Source: Marivirga arenosa
GTDB lineage: Bacteria; Bacteroidota; Bacteroidia; Cytophagales; Cyclobacteriaceae
Direction of reading: 5' to 3'
Assembly: GCF_030503875.2 (NCBI RefSeq)
Contig: NZ_CP129968.2
Location: forward strand, 558,001 to 622,000
DNA length: 64,000 nt
The notes below the pieces were generated by a model. That model searched no databases. It was not told the origin of the DNA and saw only the letters and a list, made by a program, of their open reading frames with translations. Below, one piece after another: positions 36,081 to 44,940 of this stretch. Made by a program: the position numbers and the translations under genes. Numbering within the stretch: the first letter of the stretch is position 1; each line of letters starts with the position of its first letter.

Positions 36081-36340
36081 ACACCCCTATAATCCCCTCA
36101 AGGGGATATCACCTTGGAATTATTTTCAGATTCAATTGGTATTTTCATCACATTGATTTAACTATCGAGATTTCTAATTATAAGTCTCAAATATATCCTA
36201 AGAACAACTTCCCCCTCACGGGCCTAACATGTCTTAACTTTATTATCGGTTAAAGAATATACACTTATACTGTAAAAGTAATAAACTAAAAAAATATGTT
36301 CATAGCATAGCTTCCCCCTTGAGGGGGATTAGGGGGTGTT
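36081..36340. repeat. Palindrome-ended element C (260 bp, direct repeat of B)
   Basis: Starts with ACACCCCTATAATCCCCT and ends with AGGGGGTGTT. It is nearly identical to element B over its full length, with scattered substitutions (e.g. CCATTATGGACC in B against CCCTCACGGGCC in C), so the duplication is not very recent. Confidence 0.8.
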
Positions 36341-36344
36341 TTAC

Positions 36345-36379
36345 TTTTGCGTCTTAGCGTCTTAGCGTCTTTGCGAGAG
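36345..36379. repeat. Right arm of an inverted interspersed repeat
   Basis: TTTTGCGTCTTAGCG then TCTTAGCGTCTTTGCGAGAG is the reverse complement of the arm at 35089-35115 with an extra CTTAGCGT unit. It ends at the -33 box of the next gene. Confidence 0.7.
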
Positions 36380-36410
36380 TTTGTAATATCCTCTTAAATC
36401 CCTACATTTG
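36380..36410 (+). promoter_or_regulatory. Consensus Bacteroidota promoter for the PLP decarboxylase gene
   Basis: TTTG at 36380-36383, 19 bp spacer, TACATTTG at 36403-36410: an exact TTTG-N19-TAnnTTTG match. The ATG follows 65 bp later, at 36476. The -33 box directly adjoins the interspersed repeat. Confidence 0.6.
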
Positions 36411-36475
36411 TATCACCTATCCAAGATCTCCGCACGAGGAATCTGCCCCTAATTCAAAACATTAAATTTCTTATT

Positions 36476-37693
36476 ATGCAAAAGTGGAAAAAGCTATCTC
36501 AAAATGAGATAAGACAAAGGATATTTTCTGCACTTTCAGAAAATGTAGATTACTATAATGAAAATATTATTGGGTTGCCAGCTTCTCATTTAGATGATAA
36601 GGTGTTTTATCAAAATGCACCTTTTCTTGAGGATGCTCCTTATTTATCAACGCTAATTCACAATCCCAATCATATTGGGTGTCATACATTAGGAGAGTCT
36701 GAAAGCTTTTTTAGAGGCACACAGGAATTAGAAAAAGAGGTGATCAAAGTTTGTGCTGAAGATATACTGCATTGTGATTCTGAATATGATGGCTATGTAG
36801 CTTCGGGAGGTACAGAAGCAAATATGCAAGCAGTGTGGATTTACAGGAATTACTTTTTACAAGAGAAGAAAGCGAAGCTAAATGAAATAGCGCTACTCAG
36901 TTCCAGCGATGCTCATTATTCTTCAGCAAAGGCTTCTAATGTACTTCAAATTGATTTTTTTAAAGTAAAGGTTGATGAGAATGATAGATCTATCAGCAAA
37001 GAGACTGTTCATGAAACTATAGAAGAAGCTCAATCTCAAGGCAAGAAGTATTTTATAATAGTTGCCAATATGATGACCACTATGTTTGGCTCGGTGGATG
37101 ATGTAAGTGTTTATACAGATACTTTTCAAGAGAAAGGTCTAGATTTTAAACTGCATGTTGATGGAGCTTATGGTGGATTTTATTATCCATTTGCTAAATC
37201 GGATAATGATTTGAATTTTAGTAATCCTCATGTAAACTCTATTACCTTAGATGCGCATAAGATGCTACAGGCACCCTATGGAACTGGAATTTTCCTGATT
37301 CGAAAAAACTGGATGCATTATGCTAATACACAAGAAGCAAGCTATGTTGAAGGTCAAGATTTTACCTTAATTGGATCTCGATCTGGAGCAAATGCAATAG
37401 CAATTTGGATGATTTTGATGACTTATGGACCGAACGGATGGTTCGAAAAAACATTGGTATTAAACCATAGAACTAAATGGCTTTGCGATCAATTAGCAGA
37501 GCAGGAGATTGAATTCTATCGATATCCCGATGCCAATATAGTCACCATTAAAGCCGAATATTTGAATCCGTTAATTTGTAAAAAATATGGACTAATACCA
37601 GACAATCATAAAGATCCAAAATGGTACAAAATTGTGGTAATGGATCATGTTACTATTGAAAAGCTTGAGTTATTTTTAAATGAAATAGACTAA
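36476..37693 (+). CDS. Pyridoxal-phosphate-dependent group II decarboxylase
   Basis: 405 residues. SGGTEANMQA (~103-112) binds the PLP phosphate, HVDGAYGGF (~227-235) holds the Asp that pairs with the pyridine nitrogen, and LDAHKMLQAPYGTG (~259-272) carries the Schiff-base Lys. This is the layout of group II amino-acid decarboxylases (glutamate, tyrosine/aromatic and histidine types). The substrate cannot be told from sequence alone. It has its own consensus promoter and a strong terminator, so it is a single-gene unit. Confidence 0.82.
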   Translation: MQKWKKLSQNEIRQRIFSALSENVDYYNENIIGLPASHLDDKVFYQNAPFLEDAPYLSTLIHNPNHIGCHTLGESESFFRGTQELEKEVIKVCAEDILHCDSEYDGYVASGGTEANMQAVWIYRNYFLQEKKAKLNEIALLSSSDAHYSSAKASNVLQIDFFKVKVDENDRSISKETVHETIEEAQSQGKKYFIIVANMMTTMFGSVDDVSVYTDTFQEKGLDFKLHVDGAYGGFYYPFAKSDNDLNFSNPHVNSITLDAHKMLQAPYGTGIFLIRKNWMHYANTQEASYVEGQDFTLIGSRSGANAIAIWMILMTYGPNGWFEKTLVLNHRTKWLCDQLAEQEIEFYRYPDANIVTIKAEYLNPLICKKYGLIPDNHKDPKWYKIVVMDHVTIEKLELFLNEID

Positions 37694-37698
37694 AAAAA

Positions 37699-37737
37699 AG
37701 CGGTTAGAGAAATTAATTTCCCTAACCGCTTTTTTTA
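37699..37737. terminator. Bidirectional intrinsic terminator
   Basis: Stem AGCGGTTAG (37699-37707) pairs with CTAACCGCT (37722-37730), with an A-run before and a T-run after, so it can end both the decarboxylase gene and the convergent SiaC-like gene. Confidence 0.85.
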
Positions 37738-37759
37738 AATTTATTATTTAAATTTTTAC

Positions 37760-38134
37760 TTATTCATATGGAATAATTTCGATAGGTAATCTGCAAAGAT
37801 TTGCAAAATCTTCACCAATCTCCATCATATCATCATCAGATTCTCTATAGAACCATTTAATTTTAACTTCTTTCCCATCTTTATCCGTTAATGTTTCCAT
37901 TTTATGGATCATATCTAACATTAATTTTGAAGTACTAGTATTAAAATAATCTAGTCTGAAATGCAATTCAGTTACCGGTAAAGGGTTTTCTAAATAACGG
38001 TTTAGATGGTCAAATATGGGAGTGAAAACATCCATTGGATTCTCAGGAATTGAAGAACCGGATATTTCAAAAAACCCCTTTTCAATATCTATTACTACAG
38101 TGGGGCGCTGGTGTGTGCCTGACATTCTAAACAT
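37760..38134 (-). CDS. SiaC-family (DUF1987) regulatory phosphoprotein
   Basis: 124 residues. GFFEISGSSIPENPMDVFTP and the segment HFRLDYFNTSTSKLMLDMI (~59-77) are typical of DUF1987/SiaC. In Pseudomonas, SiaC is phosphorylated on a Thr in that segment by SiaB, is dephosphorylated by the PP2C phosphatase SiaA, and binds the diguanylate cyclase SiaD. None of these partners is next to it here. An internal ATG (M4) is an alternative start. Cytosolic, single-gene unit. Confidence 0.78.
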   Translation of the reverse strand: MFRMSGTHQRPTVVIDIEKGFFEISGSSIPENPMDVFTPIFDHLNRYLENPLPVTELHFRLDYFNTSTSKLMLDMIHKMETLTDKDGKEVKIKWFYRESDDDMMEIGEDFANLCRLPIEIIPYE

Positions 38135-38351
38135 ATGGTATCAAATATGATAACAAAATACGTTAACTTCAAAATCTTGTTTTAAATTTCGACAGTTATT
38201 GGTTTTTTTACTGTTAATTTTTAAAAAGCTTACGAATTTAGTGATTTACTTTTAAGGTAGCGCTTTTTCTTGAGCAAATTTAACAATTATCTTAATTTTC
38301 ATAAATAATAGAACAATAACAAGAAAATTGAAAATAATCTATCCAAATAGA

Positions 38352-40235
38352 ATGTATAAATTAACAGTATTGTCGTGTTTATTAATGGCATTATTTTCTT
38401 GTAATGAGAAAAAAGATATGGAAAATAATAGAGTAAGTGTAATTGATTATAAGGGAAAAGATATGCATACCTTTTCGAATTCTGAAGAGGCAAAAATTAA
38501 GCATTTGAATTGGGAGGCATTTGTAGATTTTGAAAACAAAATTATTAATGCCATTGCTCAATTTGATATTGAAAAATATCCAAATGCAGAAAAAATAATC
38601 TTAGATACTAAAGGACTTGATATTGAAAAGGTATGGAGTAATGATCAAGTATCTATTGATTATGAATTAAAAAGTAAAGATGATTTATTGGGTACAGCCC
38701 TTCTTATTCCGATTAATAAATCAACTCATACAATCAGCATTGCTTATAAAACAAAACCAAATGCAGAAGCTTTACAATGGCTAAATCCTAATCAAACCTC
38801 AGGAAATCAACCCTTTTTATTTTCACAATCTCAAGCCATTTTGTGCCGATCATGGATTCCTATACAGGATTCACCAGGTATTCGATTCACCTTTAATGCA
38901 AAGGTGGAAGTACCTAAAGGATTTTTAGCTTTAATGAGCGCATCAAATCCTCAGGAAGTAGATACTACAGGGGTTTATGAGTTTCAAATGGAACAACCCA
39001 TTCCTGCTTACTTAATGTCGTTGGCGGTAGGTGATTTGCAATATCAAAAAACTGGAAAAAACACAGGCTTTTATGCTGAACCCGCTACCATTGATAAAGC
39101 TAATCAAGACTTAGAAGATTTACAGTCCTTTTTGGAAACTGCTGAAAACCTTTATGGTAAATATAGATGGGAACAATTTGATGTTTTGGTTTTGCCGCCT
39201 AGTTTTCCTTTTGGTGGAATGGAAAACCCTCGTTTAACTTTTGCAACTCCAACAATTTTGGCAGGAGATAAGTCGCTGGTTTCATTAATTGCACATGAAT
39301 TAGCTCACAGCTGGTCAGGCAATTTGGTAACTAATGCTACTTGGAATGATTTCTGGCTTAATGAGGGCTTTACTGTTTATTTCGAATATCGAATTATGGA
39401 AGCTATGTACGGAAGGGATTATTCTGAAATGTTGGCTTCTATTTCTTACAAGGAATTAAAAGAAGAGGTTAAGGAATTAATTGATGAAGGAAATGAAAAG
39501 GATACTCAACTTAAATTAAATTTAGAGGGCAGAAATCCTGATGTTGGGATGACAGCTATAGCTTACGACAAAGGATATTTCTTTTTAAGAAGGTTGGAAG
39601 AACTAGTAGGTAGAGAAAAATTCGACATCTTTTTAAATCAATACTTTGGTGAGTTTGCGTTTCAATCCATTAATACGGAGAAGTTTTTATATTATTTGGA
39701 ACAAAATTTATTTGGAAAAAATGACATAAAAATGCCAGAGGATTTACTGCAAAACTGGGTTTATGAATCCGGAATTCCACAGGATATCCCAGCTCCCAAT
39801 TCCCAAAGATTCTTAGCTGTTAATAATGCAATTCAAAATTGGTTATCTACTGAAAATATAGATACTCTTCAAACTTCTAATTGGAGTACGCATGAGTTTT
39901 TACATTTTTTTCATCAGCTGCCGGATAGCATAACGTATCTACAGGTACAAGAATTAGATCAAAAATTTAATTTCACTAATAGCGGGAATGCGGAAATACT
40001 AAGCGAATGGTTTTTACTTGCTATTAAAGCAGACTATAGACCTGCCTTTGGTAAAATGGAGGAGTTTTTAATAAACACGGGAAGAAAAAAGTTTTTAATG
40101 CCAATTTATACTAAGCTTTATAAATCAGATAATTATAGGGCGCTAGCGTTACGTATATACAGAAAAGCAAGAGAAAATTACCACTTTGTCAGCTACAATT
40201 CGTTAGATAAATTACTAAATTACAGTATCAACTGA
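38352..40235 (+). CDS. M1-family aminopeptidase, lipoprotein (LTA4 hydrolase-like)
   Basis: 627 residues from the ATG at 38352; this start gives a lipoprotein signal MYKLTVLSCLLMALFSC, while an upstream TTG (38328) would spoil it. The substrate motif GGMEN (~288-292), zinc site HELAH (314-318) and second Glu in LNEGF (337, 18 residues later) are all present. The length and C-terminal helical domain fit the aminopeptidase B/LTA4H branch. It should cleave N-terminal residues from peptides at the cell envelope. It lies 23 bp before the universal stress gene. Confidence 0.88.
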   Translation: MYKLTVLSCLLMALFSCNEKKDMENNRVSVIDYKGKDMHTFSNSEEAKIKHLNWEAFVDFENKIINAIAQFDIEKYPNAEKIILDTKGLDIEKVWSNDQVSIDYELKSKDDLLGTALLIPINKSTHTISIAYKTKPNAEALQWLNPNQTSGNQPFLFSQSQAILCRSWIPIQDSPGIRFTFNAKVEVPKGFLALMSASNPQEVDTTGVYEFQMEQPIPAYLMSLAVGDLQYQKTGKNTGFYAEPATIDKANQDLEDLQSFLETAENLYGKYRWEQFDVLVLPPSFPFGGMENPRLTFATPTILAGDKSLVSLIAHELAHSWSGNLVTNATWNDFWLNEGFTVYFEYRIMEAMYGRDYSEMLASISYKELKEEVKELIDEGNEKDTQLKLNLEGRNPDVGMTAIAYDKGYFFLRRLEELVGREKFDIFLNQYFGEFAFQSINTEKFLYYLEQNLFGKNDIKMPEDLLQNWVYESGIPQDIPAPNSQRFLAVNNAIQNWLSTENIDTLQTSNWSTHEFLHFFHQLPDSITYLQVQELDQKFNFTNSGNAEILSEWFLLAIKADYRPAFGKMEEFLINTGRKKFLMPIYTKLYKSDNYRALALRIYRKARENYHFVSYNSLDKLLNYSIN

Positions 40236-40258
40236 TTTTTAATCAAAAATAACTGGAC

Positions 40259-41173
40259 ATGTATAAAATTGAAAGACTTTTAGTTGCTCTTGATCTTACT
40301 AAAATGGATGAAGTACTTGTGAAATATACTTCTCATTTAGCTCAATTTCTAAAGAGTGAAAAAGTTTACTTTATTCATATTGCAAAGGATTTAGAACTAC
40401 CAGAAGAGTTAAAAAAGAATTACCCTGATCTACTAGCCCCAACTGATGAGTCTATGATGGAGTCAATGAGGAAAGTGGTAGATAAATATTGGGAGACAGA
40501 CCGCAAATGTGAAATCTCAATTGAGGTTAAGGAAGGAGATCCATCAGAGCAAATTTTGAAGTGGGTTGATATTAAGAACGTGGATATGATGGTGATGGGA
40601 AGAAAAAAGGAACTAAAGGGAGGCGGAATCATGCCGCACAAGGTTGCAAAAGTTGCTCATACTTCTTTAATGATGGTTCCCGAAGATTCTAGTTTTAAAC
40701 TTAATAAAGTAGTAGTACCTGTTGATTTCTCAAAGCATTCTAAATTAGTGGTAGAACAAGCATTAGAAATTACTAAAGATAGAGATGTTTCTTTATCACT
40801 ATTAAACATATTTAGAGTACCAATCGGTTACAACAAAACTGGTAAGTCTTATTCTGAATTTGCAAAAATTATGGAATCTCATGCTCAGCATGATTTTCAG
40901 GAGTTTGTTAAAAAGAATGATTTTCCAGATGACCTTATCTGTCATTATGGTTTAGATGATGATGATTTGCCAGCGGATAAGATTTTTGATTTTGCCTCAG
41001 AGCAAAATGCAGATATGATCATTATGGGATCAAAAGGAAGAACAGGGCTGGCCTCTCTTTTCTTAGGAAGTGTGGCTGAAAAAGTAATTAGCTATGATAG
41101 CCATATCCCTCTCATGATAATTAAAGAAAAAGGTGAGAACATGGGGTTTATTAAAGCCTTATTGAAATTATAA
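40259..41173 (+). CDS. Tandem universal stress protein (two UspA domains)
   Basis: 304 residues. Two UspA folds: residues ~1-145 and ~155-300. The second holds the ATP-binding pattern G-2x-G-9x-G-S (MGSKGRTGLASLFLGSVAEK). In the first the pattern is broken (MGRKKELKGGGIMPHKVAK), so only one domain is likely to bind ATP. Cytosolic. Could share a transcript with the aminopeptidase gene just before it. Confidence 0.88.
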   Translation: MYKIERLLVALDLTKMDEVLVKYTSHLAQFLKSEKVYFIHIAKDLELPEELKKNYPDLLAPTDESMMESMRKVVDKYWETDRKCEISIEVKEGDPSEQILKWVDIKNVDMMVMGRKKELKGGGIMPHKVAKVAHTSLMMVPEDSSFKLNKVVVPVDFSKHSKLVVEQALEITKDRDVSLSLLNIFRVPIGYNKTGKSYSEFAKIMESHAQHDFQEFVKKNDFPDDLICHYGLDDDDLPADKIFDFASEQNADMIIMGSKGRTGLASLFLGSVAEKVISYDSHIPLMIIKEKGENMGFIKALLKL

Positions 41174-41191
41174 ATTTAATCTTTTGAGTAT

Positions 41192-41230
41192 AAAAAAGCC
41201 GAAGCAATTTAAATTACTTCGGCTTTTTTG
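41192..41230. terminator. Bidirectional intrinsic terminator
   Basis: AAAAAAGCCGAAG (41192-41204) pairs with CTTCGGCTTTTTT (41218-41230). It lies between the convergent universal stress and cysteine desulfurase genes. Confidence 0.85.
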
Positions 41231-41289
41231 TGAGTTTTGTCTAGTGCTGAAATAGCGTTACATGAACGCAATATCTTGAAATAATCAGA

Positions 41290-42435
41290 TTATACTGTTT
41301 TTTGTTCATATAGTTCAGCAACTGCAGCAACTGCTTTATCAATATCATCAGCAGTATTAAACTTACTAAATGAAAAGCGCACATTAGGTCTTTCTGATGC
41401 GTTTCCTAATTCAGCAATTACATGTGAGCCAACATCACTTCCACTGCTACAGGCAGAACCACCACTAGCGGATATTCCTTTTATATCTAAGTTGAATAAA
41501 AGCATATCGCTCATGTTAGTTGGCGGTAAGCTAACGTTTAATACGGTGTATAAGCTATTATCTGAGTCTTCGCTTAATCCATTAAAAGCAACACCTTCTA
41601 CTTTAGCTTTTAATTTTTGGATCATTCTGTCCTTTAAGCCTTGAATGTGATTATGGTGTTCCTCCATATCTCGGTAAGCAATTTCCATTGCTTTGGCTAG
41701 CCCAACAATTCCATATACATTTTCAGTACCCCCGCGCATATTTCGTTCTTGCGCACCACCATGAATAAAAGGATGAATTTTATGATCGTTGTTGATATAT
41801 AAAAAACCAACACCTTTTGGGCCGTGAAATTTATGTGCGGCACCCACAATATGTTGAGCTTTTATCTCCTGAAGATCATGTGTGTAATGAGCCATGGTTT
41901 GAACAGTGTCGGAATGAAAAATGGCTTTATGTTCTTTGCATATCCAACTCACCTCTTCAATATCCAGAATATTGCCAATTTCATTGTTGCCATGCATTAA
42001 TGAAACTAAACTTTCAGGGTGTTTCTTTAACCAATCTTTCAAAGCAGATAAATCTATTACTCCTTTATCATCAAGTGGAACGTAATCTAATTTGATTTGA
42101 CCTGTTTTTTCAAGATGCTGTAAAGTATGTAAAACAGCATGATGTTCAATTTTTGAAGTGATCACATGTGTTATCCCTCTTTGCTCAATGCTGCATCTTA
42201 AGGCTGTATTATCAGCTTCAGTACCACCTGAAGTGAAGAATATTTCAGAAGGAGATGTATTCAATAATTCAGCAATAGTACGCCTTGATTTCTCAATTGC
42301 AGAACGAACTTCTCTTCCATGTGAATGGATTGAAGATGGGTTACCAAAATGATTGAGCATGTAGGGCTTCATCGCTTCGAAAACCTCAGGATCCAATGCG
42401 GTGGTAGCTGCATTATCTAAATAAATCCCTGCCAT
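41290..42435 (-). CDS. Cysteine desulfurase (NifS/IscS-type)
   Basis: 381 residues. YLDNAATT at the N-terminus, SGGTEADN (~70-77), the PLP-Lys in AAHKFHGPKG (~197-206) and the catalytic Cys loop SGGSACSSGS (~323-332) are diagnostic. It moves sulfur from cysteine to Fe-S scaffold proteins or thiolation enzymes as a persulfide. No isc/suf genes are near. It follows the phosphoglucosamine mutase gene by 3 bp and is probably transcribed with it. Confidence 0.9.
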   Translation of the reverse strand: MAGIYLDNAATTALDPEVFEAMKPYMLNHFGNPSSIHSHGREVRSAIEKSRRTIAELLNTSPSEIFFTSGGTEADNTALRCSIEQRGITHVITSKIEHHAVLHTLQHLEKTGQIKLDYVPLDDKGVIDLSALKDWLKKHPESLVSLMHGNNEIGNILDIEEVSWICKEHKAIFHSDTVQTMAHYTHDLQEIKAQHIVGAAHKFHGPKGVGFLYINNDHKIHPFIHGGAQERNMRGGTENVYGIVGLAKAMEIAYRDMEEHHNHIQGLKDRMIQKLKAKVEGVAFNGLSEDSDNSLYTVLNVSLPPTNMSDMLLFNLDIKGISASGGSACSSGSDVGSHVIAELGNASERPNVRFSFSKFNTADDIDKAVAAVAELYEQKTV

Positions 42436-42438
42436 TGT

Positions 42439-43833
42439 TTAATTTTCTTTATTTGAAATAATTTCTTTTATATCAGATATCATTTTCTGTGCTAAATGCT
42501 CAGCTTTTGATTCTGAATCTGATTCTGAATAAATTCTGATAATAGGCTCTGTATTAGATTTTCTTAAATGAACCCATTCCTTATCAAATTCTACTTTAAC
42601 TCCATCAATAGTGTTGATTGGTTGCTTTTTATATCGCTCTTGAATTGCTTTAAGAATTGCGTCAACATCAATTTCAGGTGTTAATTCAATTTTATTTTTA
42701 GAAATATGATAATTAGGGAATGAGGCTCTTAATTGAGAACATGATTTACCTGTTTTCGCCAAATGCGTTAAGAATAAAGCAATTCCTACCAAGGCATCTC
42801 TACCGTAATGAAGTTCAGGATAAATAATTCCACCATTACCTTCGCCTCCGATTATAGCATCGGTTTCTTTCATTTTGGTGACTACATTTACCTCTCCTAC
42901 TGCTGAAGCTTCATATTTACCCCCTCTTTTTTCAGTAACATCACGTAATGCTCTAGTACTAGAAAGGTTTGAAACGGTATTCCCTTTTTGTTGACTTAAA
43001 ACATAATCAGCAACTGCCACCAAGGTATATTCTTCTCCAAATGGCGTTCCGTCTTCATTTACTATAGCCAACCTATCAACATCTGGGTCCAACACAAAGC
43101 CTAGGTCGTATTGACCATTTGCTAATTCATTACTAATATGAGTTATATTCTCGGGTAATGGTTCAGGATTATGTGGGAAATTCCCATCCGGATAGCAATA
43201 TAATTCTCTTACTTCAGCTACACCTAGTGATTTTAATAGTTTTGGGATAGCAATTCCTCCAGTACTATTTACTGCATCCACTACTACTTTGAATTTTCTT
43301 TCACGTATTGCAGCTACATCTACTAAAGGCAAATCGATTACCATGTCAATGTGCTTTTGAATGTAGTGATCTTGAGTAGTGTATTTGCCTATTTTCTTTA
43401 CTTCGCTAAAATCATAATCAGCGTTTTCAGCTAAATCTAAAATAGCCTGACCATCTTCTCCTGAAATAAATTCACCTCTATCGTTTAATAATTTTAAGGC
43501 ATTCCACTGCACAGGATTATGGCTTGCCGTTAGAATGATTCCACCAGCAGCTTTTTCTAAGGTAACGGCCATCTCTACTGTAGGAGTAGTAGAAAGACCT
43601 AAATCAACCACATTCATTCCCATACCTTGTAAAGTTGCAGAAACCAATTTCGAAACCATTTCTCCTGTTGGTCTTGCATCTCTACCAATAACAATTTTCT
43701 TGTTGTCGCTCTTGCTCTTAATCCAGGCTGCATATGCACTGCTGAACTTTACGATATCAACAGGCGTTAAACCTTCTCCCGTCTTTCCTCCTATGGTTCC
43801 TCTTATGCCAGATATTGATTTTATTAAGGTCAC
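42439..43833 (-). CDS. glmM: Phosphoglucosamine mutase (GlmM-type)
   Basis: 464 residues from GTG at 43833; an in-frame TAA lies directly upstream, so no longer start is possible. ISGIRG at the N-terminus, phosphoserine loop TASHNP (~102-107), metal loop DPDVDRLA (~248-255), sugar loop GEGNGG and phosphate loop RKSNTEPIIRIY define an alpha-D-phosphohexomutase; the form matches Bacteroidota GlmM, which makes glucosamine-1-phosphate for peptidoglycan and LPS. A dual phosphomannomutase role is possible. Confidence 0.85.
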   Translation of the reverse strand: MTLIKSISGIRGTIGGKTGEGLTPVDIVKFSSAYAAWIKSKSDNKKIVIGRDARPTGEMVSKLVSATLQGMGMNVVDLGLSTTPTVEMAVTLEKAAGGIILTASHNPVQWNALKLLNDRGEFISGEDGQAILDLAENADYDFSEVKKIGKYTTQDHYIQKHIDMVIDLPLVDVAAIRERKFKVVVDAVNSTGGIAIPKLLKSLGVAEVRELYCYPDGNFPHNPEPLPENITHISNELANGQYDLGFVLDPDVDRLAIVNEDGTPFGEEYTLVAVADYVLSQQKGNTVSNLSSTRALRDVTEKRGGKYEASAVGEVNVVTKMKETDAIIGGEGNGGIIYPELHYGRDALVGIALFLTHLAKTGKSCSQLRASFPNYHISKNKIELTPEIDVDAILKAIQERYKKQPINTIDGVKVEFDKEWVHLRKSNTEPIIRIYSESDSESKAEHLAQKMISDIKEIISNKEN

Positions 43834-43858
43834 TTATATTTTTTTTTGATTCGAACGG

Positions 43859-43866
43859 CAAATGTA
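43859..43866 (-). promoter_or_regulatory. Putative -7 box for the glmM transcript
   Basis: On the minus strand TACATTTG fits TAnnTTTG, 25 bp before the GTG start. A TTG with 16 bp spacing is the only -33 candidate. Confidence 0.45.
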
Positions 43867-44036
43867 CTAAAAAATGGAAAGCCAATGAATAAATTTCCTG
43901 TTTGATAGAAATATTAATGAGGTTAATCGTTTTTTATGGTACAGGTCATATTTTATTTTTTTACATTTAATTGAACTATAAATTATAATCAACCTTGTCA
44001 TTAAGTTTAAAAAAATGGACTCATTCAGGTATCACA

Positions 44037-44936
44037 ATGGATATGGATGATACTGCTAAACGCAAGTTATTTCTTGCAAATGTAATGGCTTTATCATTAG
44101 CGCTAGTGATGATTGTAGTGGGCTTAAATGATATAAGCAATGAGAATTACTTTGCTTCCTATCGAAGAATGGGAGTTTTAATAATTATGCTTTTTATCCC
44201 CATATTAAACTTCTATCGTTATTACAGATTATCAAAAAGTATATTATTGTTACTACCTAGTTTGATTTTATTAGGGGTTCCAATATTAATAGGTGATTTT
44301 TTTCCTGGTCAATTCATTTGGTTTCAATATGCAGCGGCCATTTTTTGTTCTGTTCCATTTATAATTTTTGAACATCAAAATGATAGATTATTCATTATCT
44401 TATTTTTAGTTTATTTCTTAACTATTACTCTCTTTATAGATAAGGTGTTATTGTATTATAGTAATCCACCTGAAGCTATGAAGGAATTAGTATCTAATTT
44501 TACAGATTTTAAAATCCCACCTCTTTTTATTGCTCTATTTTCTACCACTACATTTTTATGGTATAATAGGACCAATGCAGAATATGAAAGAAAGTTAAAA
44601 CAAGCCAATATTGAATTAGAGGAAACGCATGAAGAATTAATTGCTAAGAATGAGGAATATGAAGCGATAAATCGCAATCTTGAAAATTTAGTAAAAGAAA
44701 GATCACGTTTAATTGAAACTAAAAACCGACAAATTATTGATTATGCTAATATAAACGCCCATAAAGTAAGAGGTCCATTGGCACGGATCATGGGTTTAAT
44801 CAATATTTCCGAATACTCACAAGAACCTGAAGAATTGAAAAAGCTTTTCTTAAAACTAAAAAAACCATCTCAAGAGCTAAATGAGATTATTCAAGAGATA
44901 AATAAAACACTTGACCAATCAGAAGAGGGGAATTAA
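44037..44936 (+). CDS. Six-helix membrane protein ending in a lone DHp (HisKA-like) domain
   Basis: 299 residues from the ATG at 44037; a TTG at 43995 would add 14 residues. Six hydrophobic helices (~10-175) are followed by a Glu/Asn-rich coiled coil (~185-230) and a histidine-kinase dimerisation segment, YANINAHKVRGPLARIMGLI, with the H-box His. The protein ends about 50 residues later, with no N, G1, F or G2 box of an ATPase domain. The DHp segment resembles that of the full kinase at 50623 (AFMTAHNLRAPVARLLGLT). It may be a phospho-relay or heterodimer partner for another kinase (inference). The flavoprotein gene begins 4 bp later. Confidence 0.75.
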   Translation: MDMDDTAKRKLFLANVMALSLALVMIVVGLNDISNENYFASYRRMGVLIIMLFIPILNFYRYYRLSKSILLLLPSLILLGVPILIGDFFPGQFIWFQYAAAIFCSVPFIIFEHQNDRLFIILFLVYFLTITLFIDKVLLYYSNPPEAMKELVSNFTDFKIPPLFIALFSTTTFLWYNRTNAEYERKLKQANIELEETHEELIAKNEEYEAINRNLENLVKERSRLIETKNRQIIDYANINAHKVRGPLARIMGLINISEYSQEPEELKKLFLKLKKPSQELNEIIQEINKTLDQSEEGN

Positions 44937-44940
44937 TTGA

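Noticed and set aside
35127-36340. Insertion sequence with transposase
   Set aside because: No reading frame with transposase motifs is present; only the DUF559 frame exists between the repeats.
35089-36379. CRISPR array or attachment site in the repeat island
   Set aside because: Repeats are long, few and unevenly spaced, with inverted ends; no spacers of equal size and no cas genes.
38328-38351. TTG start upstream of the M1 aminopeptidase ATG
   Set aside because: The extra residues would break the lipoprotein signal peptide that begins at 38352.
44015-44050. Eleven-codon reading frame overlapping the start of the DHp membrane protein
   Set aside because: Very short, no sign of conservation, and random ATGs are frequent in AT-rich leaders.
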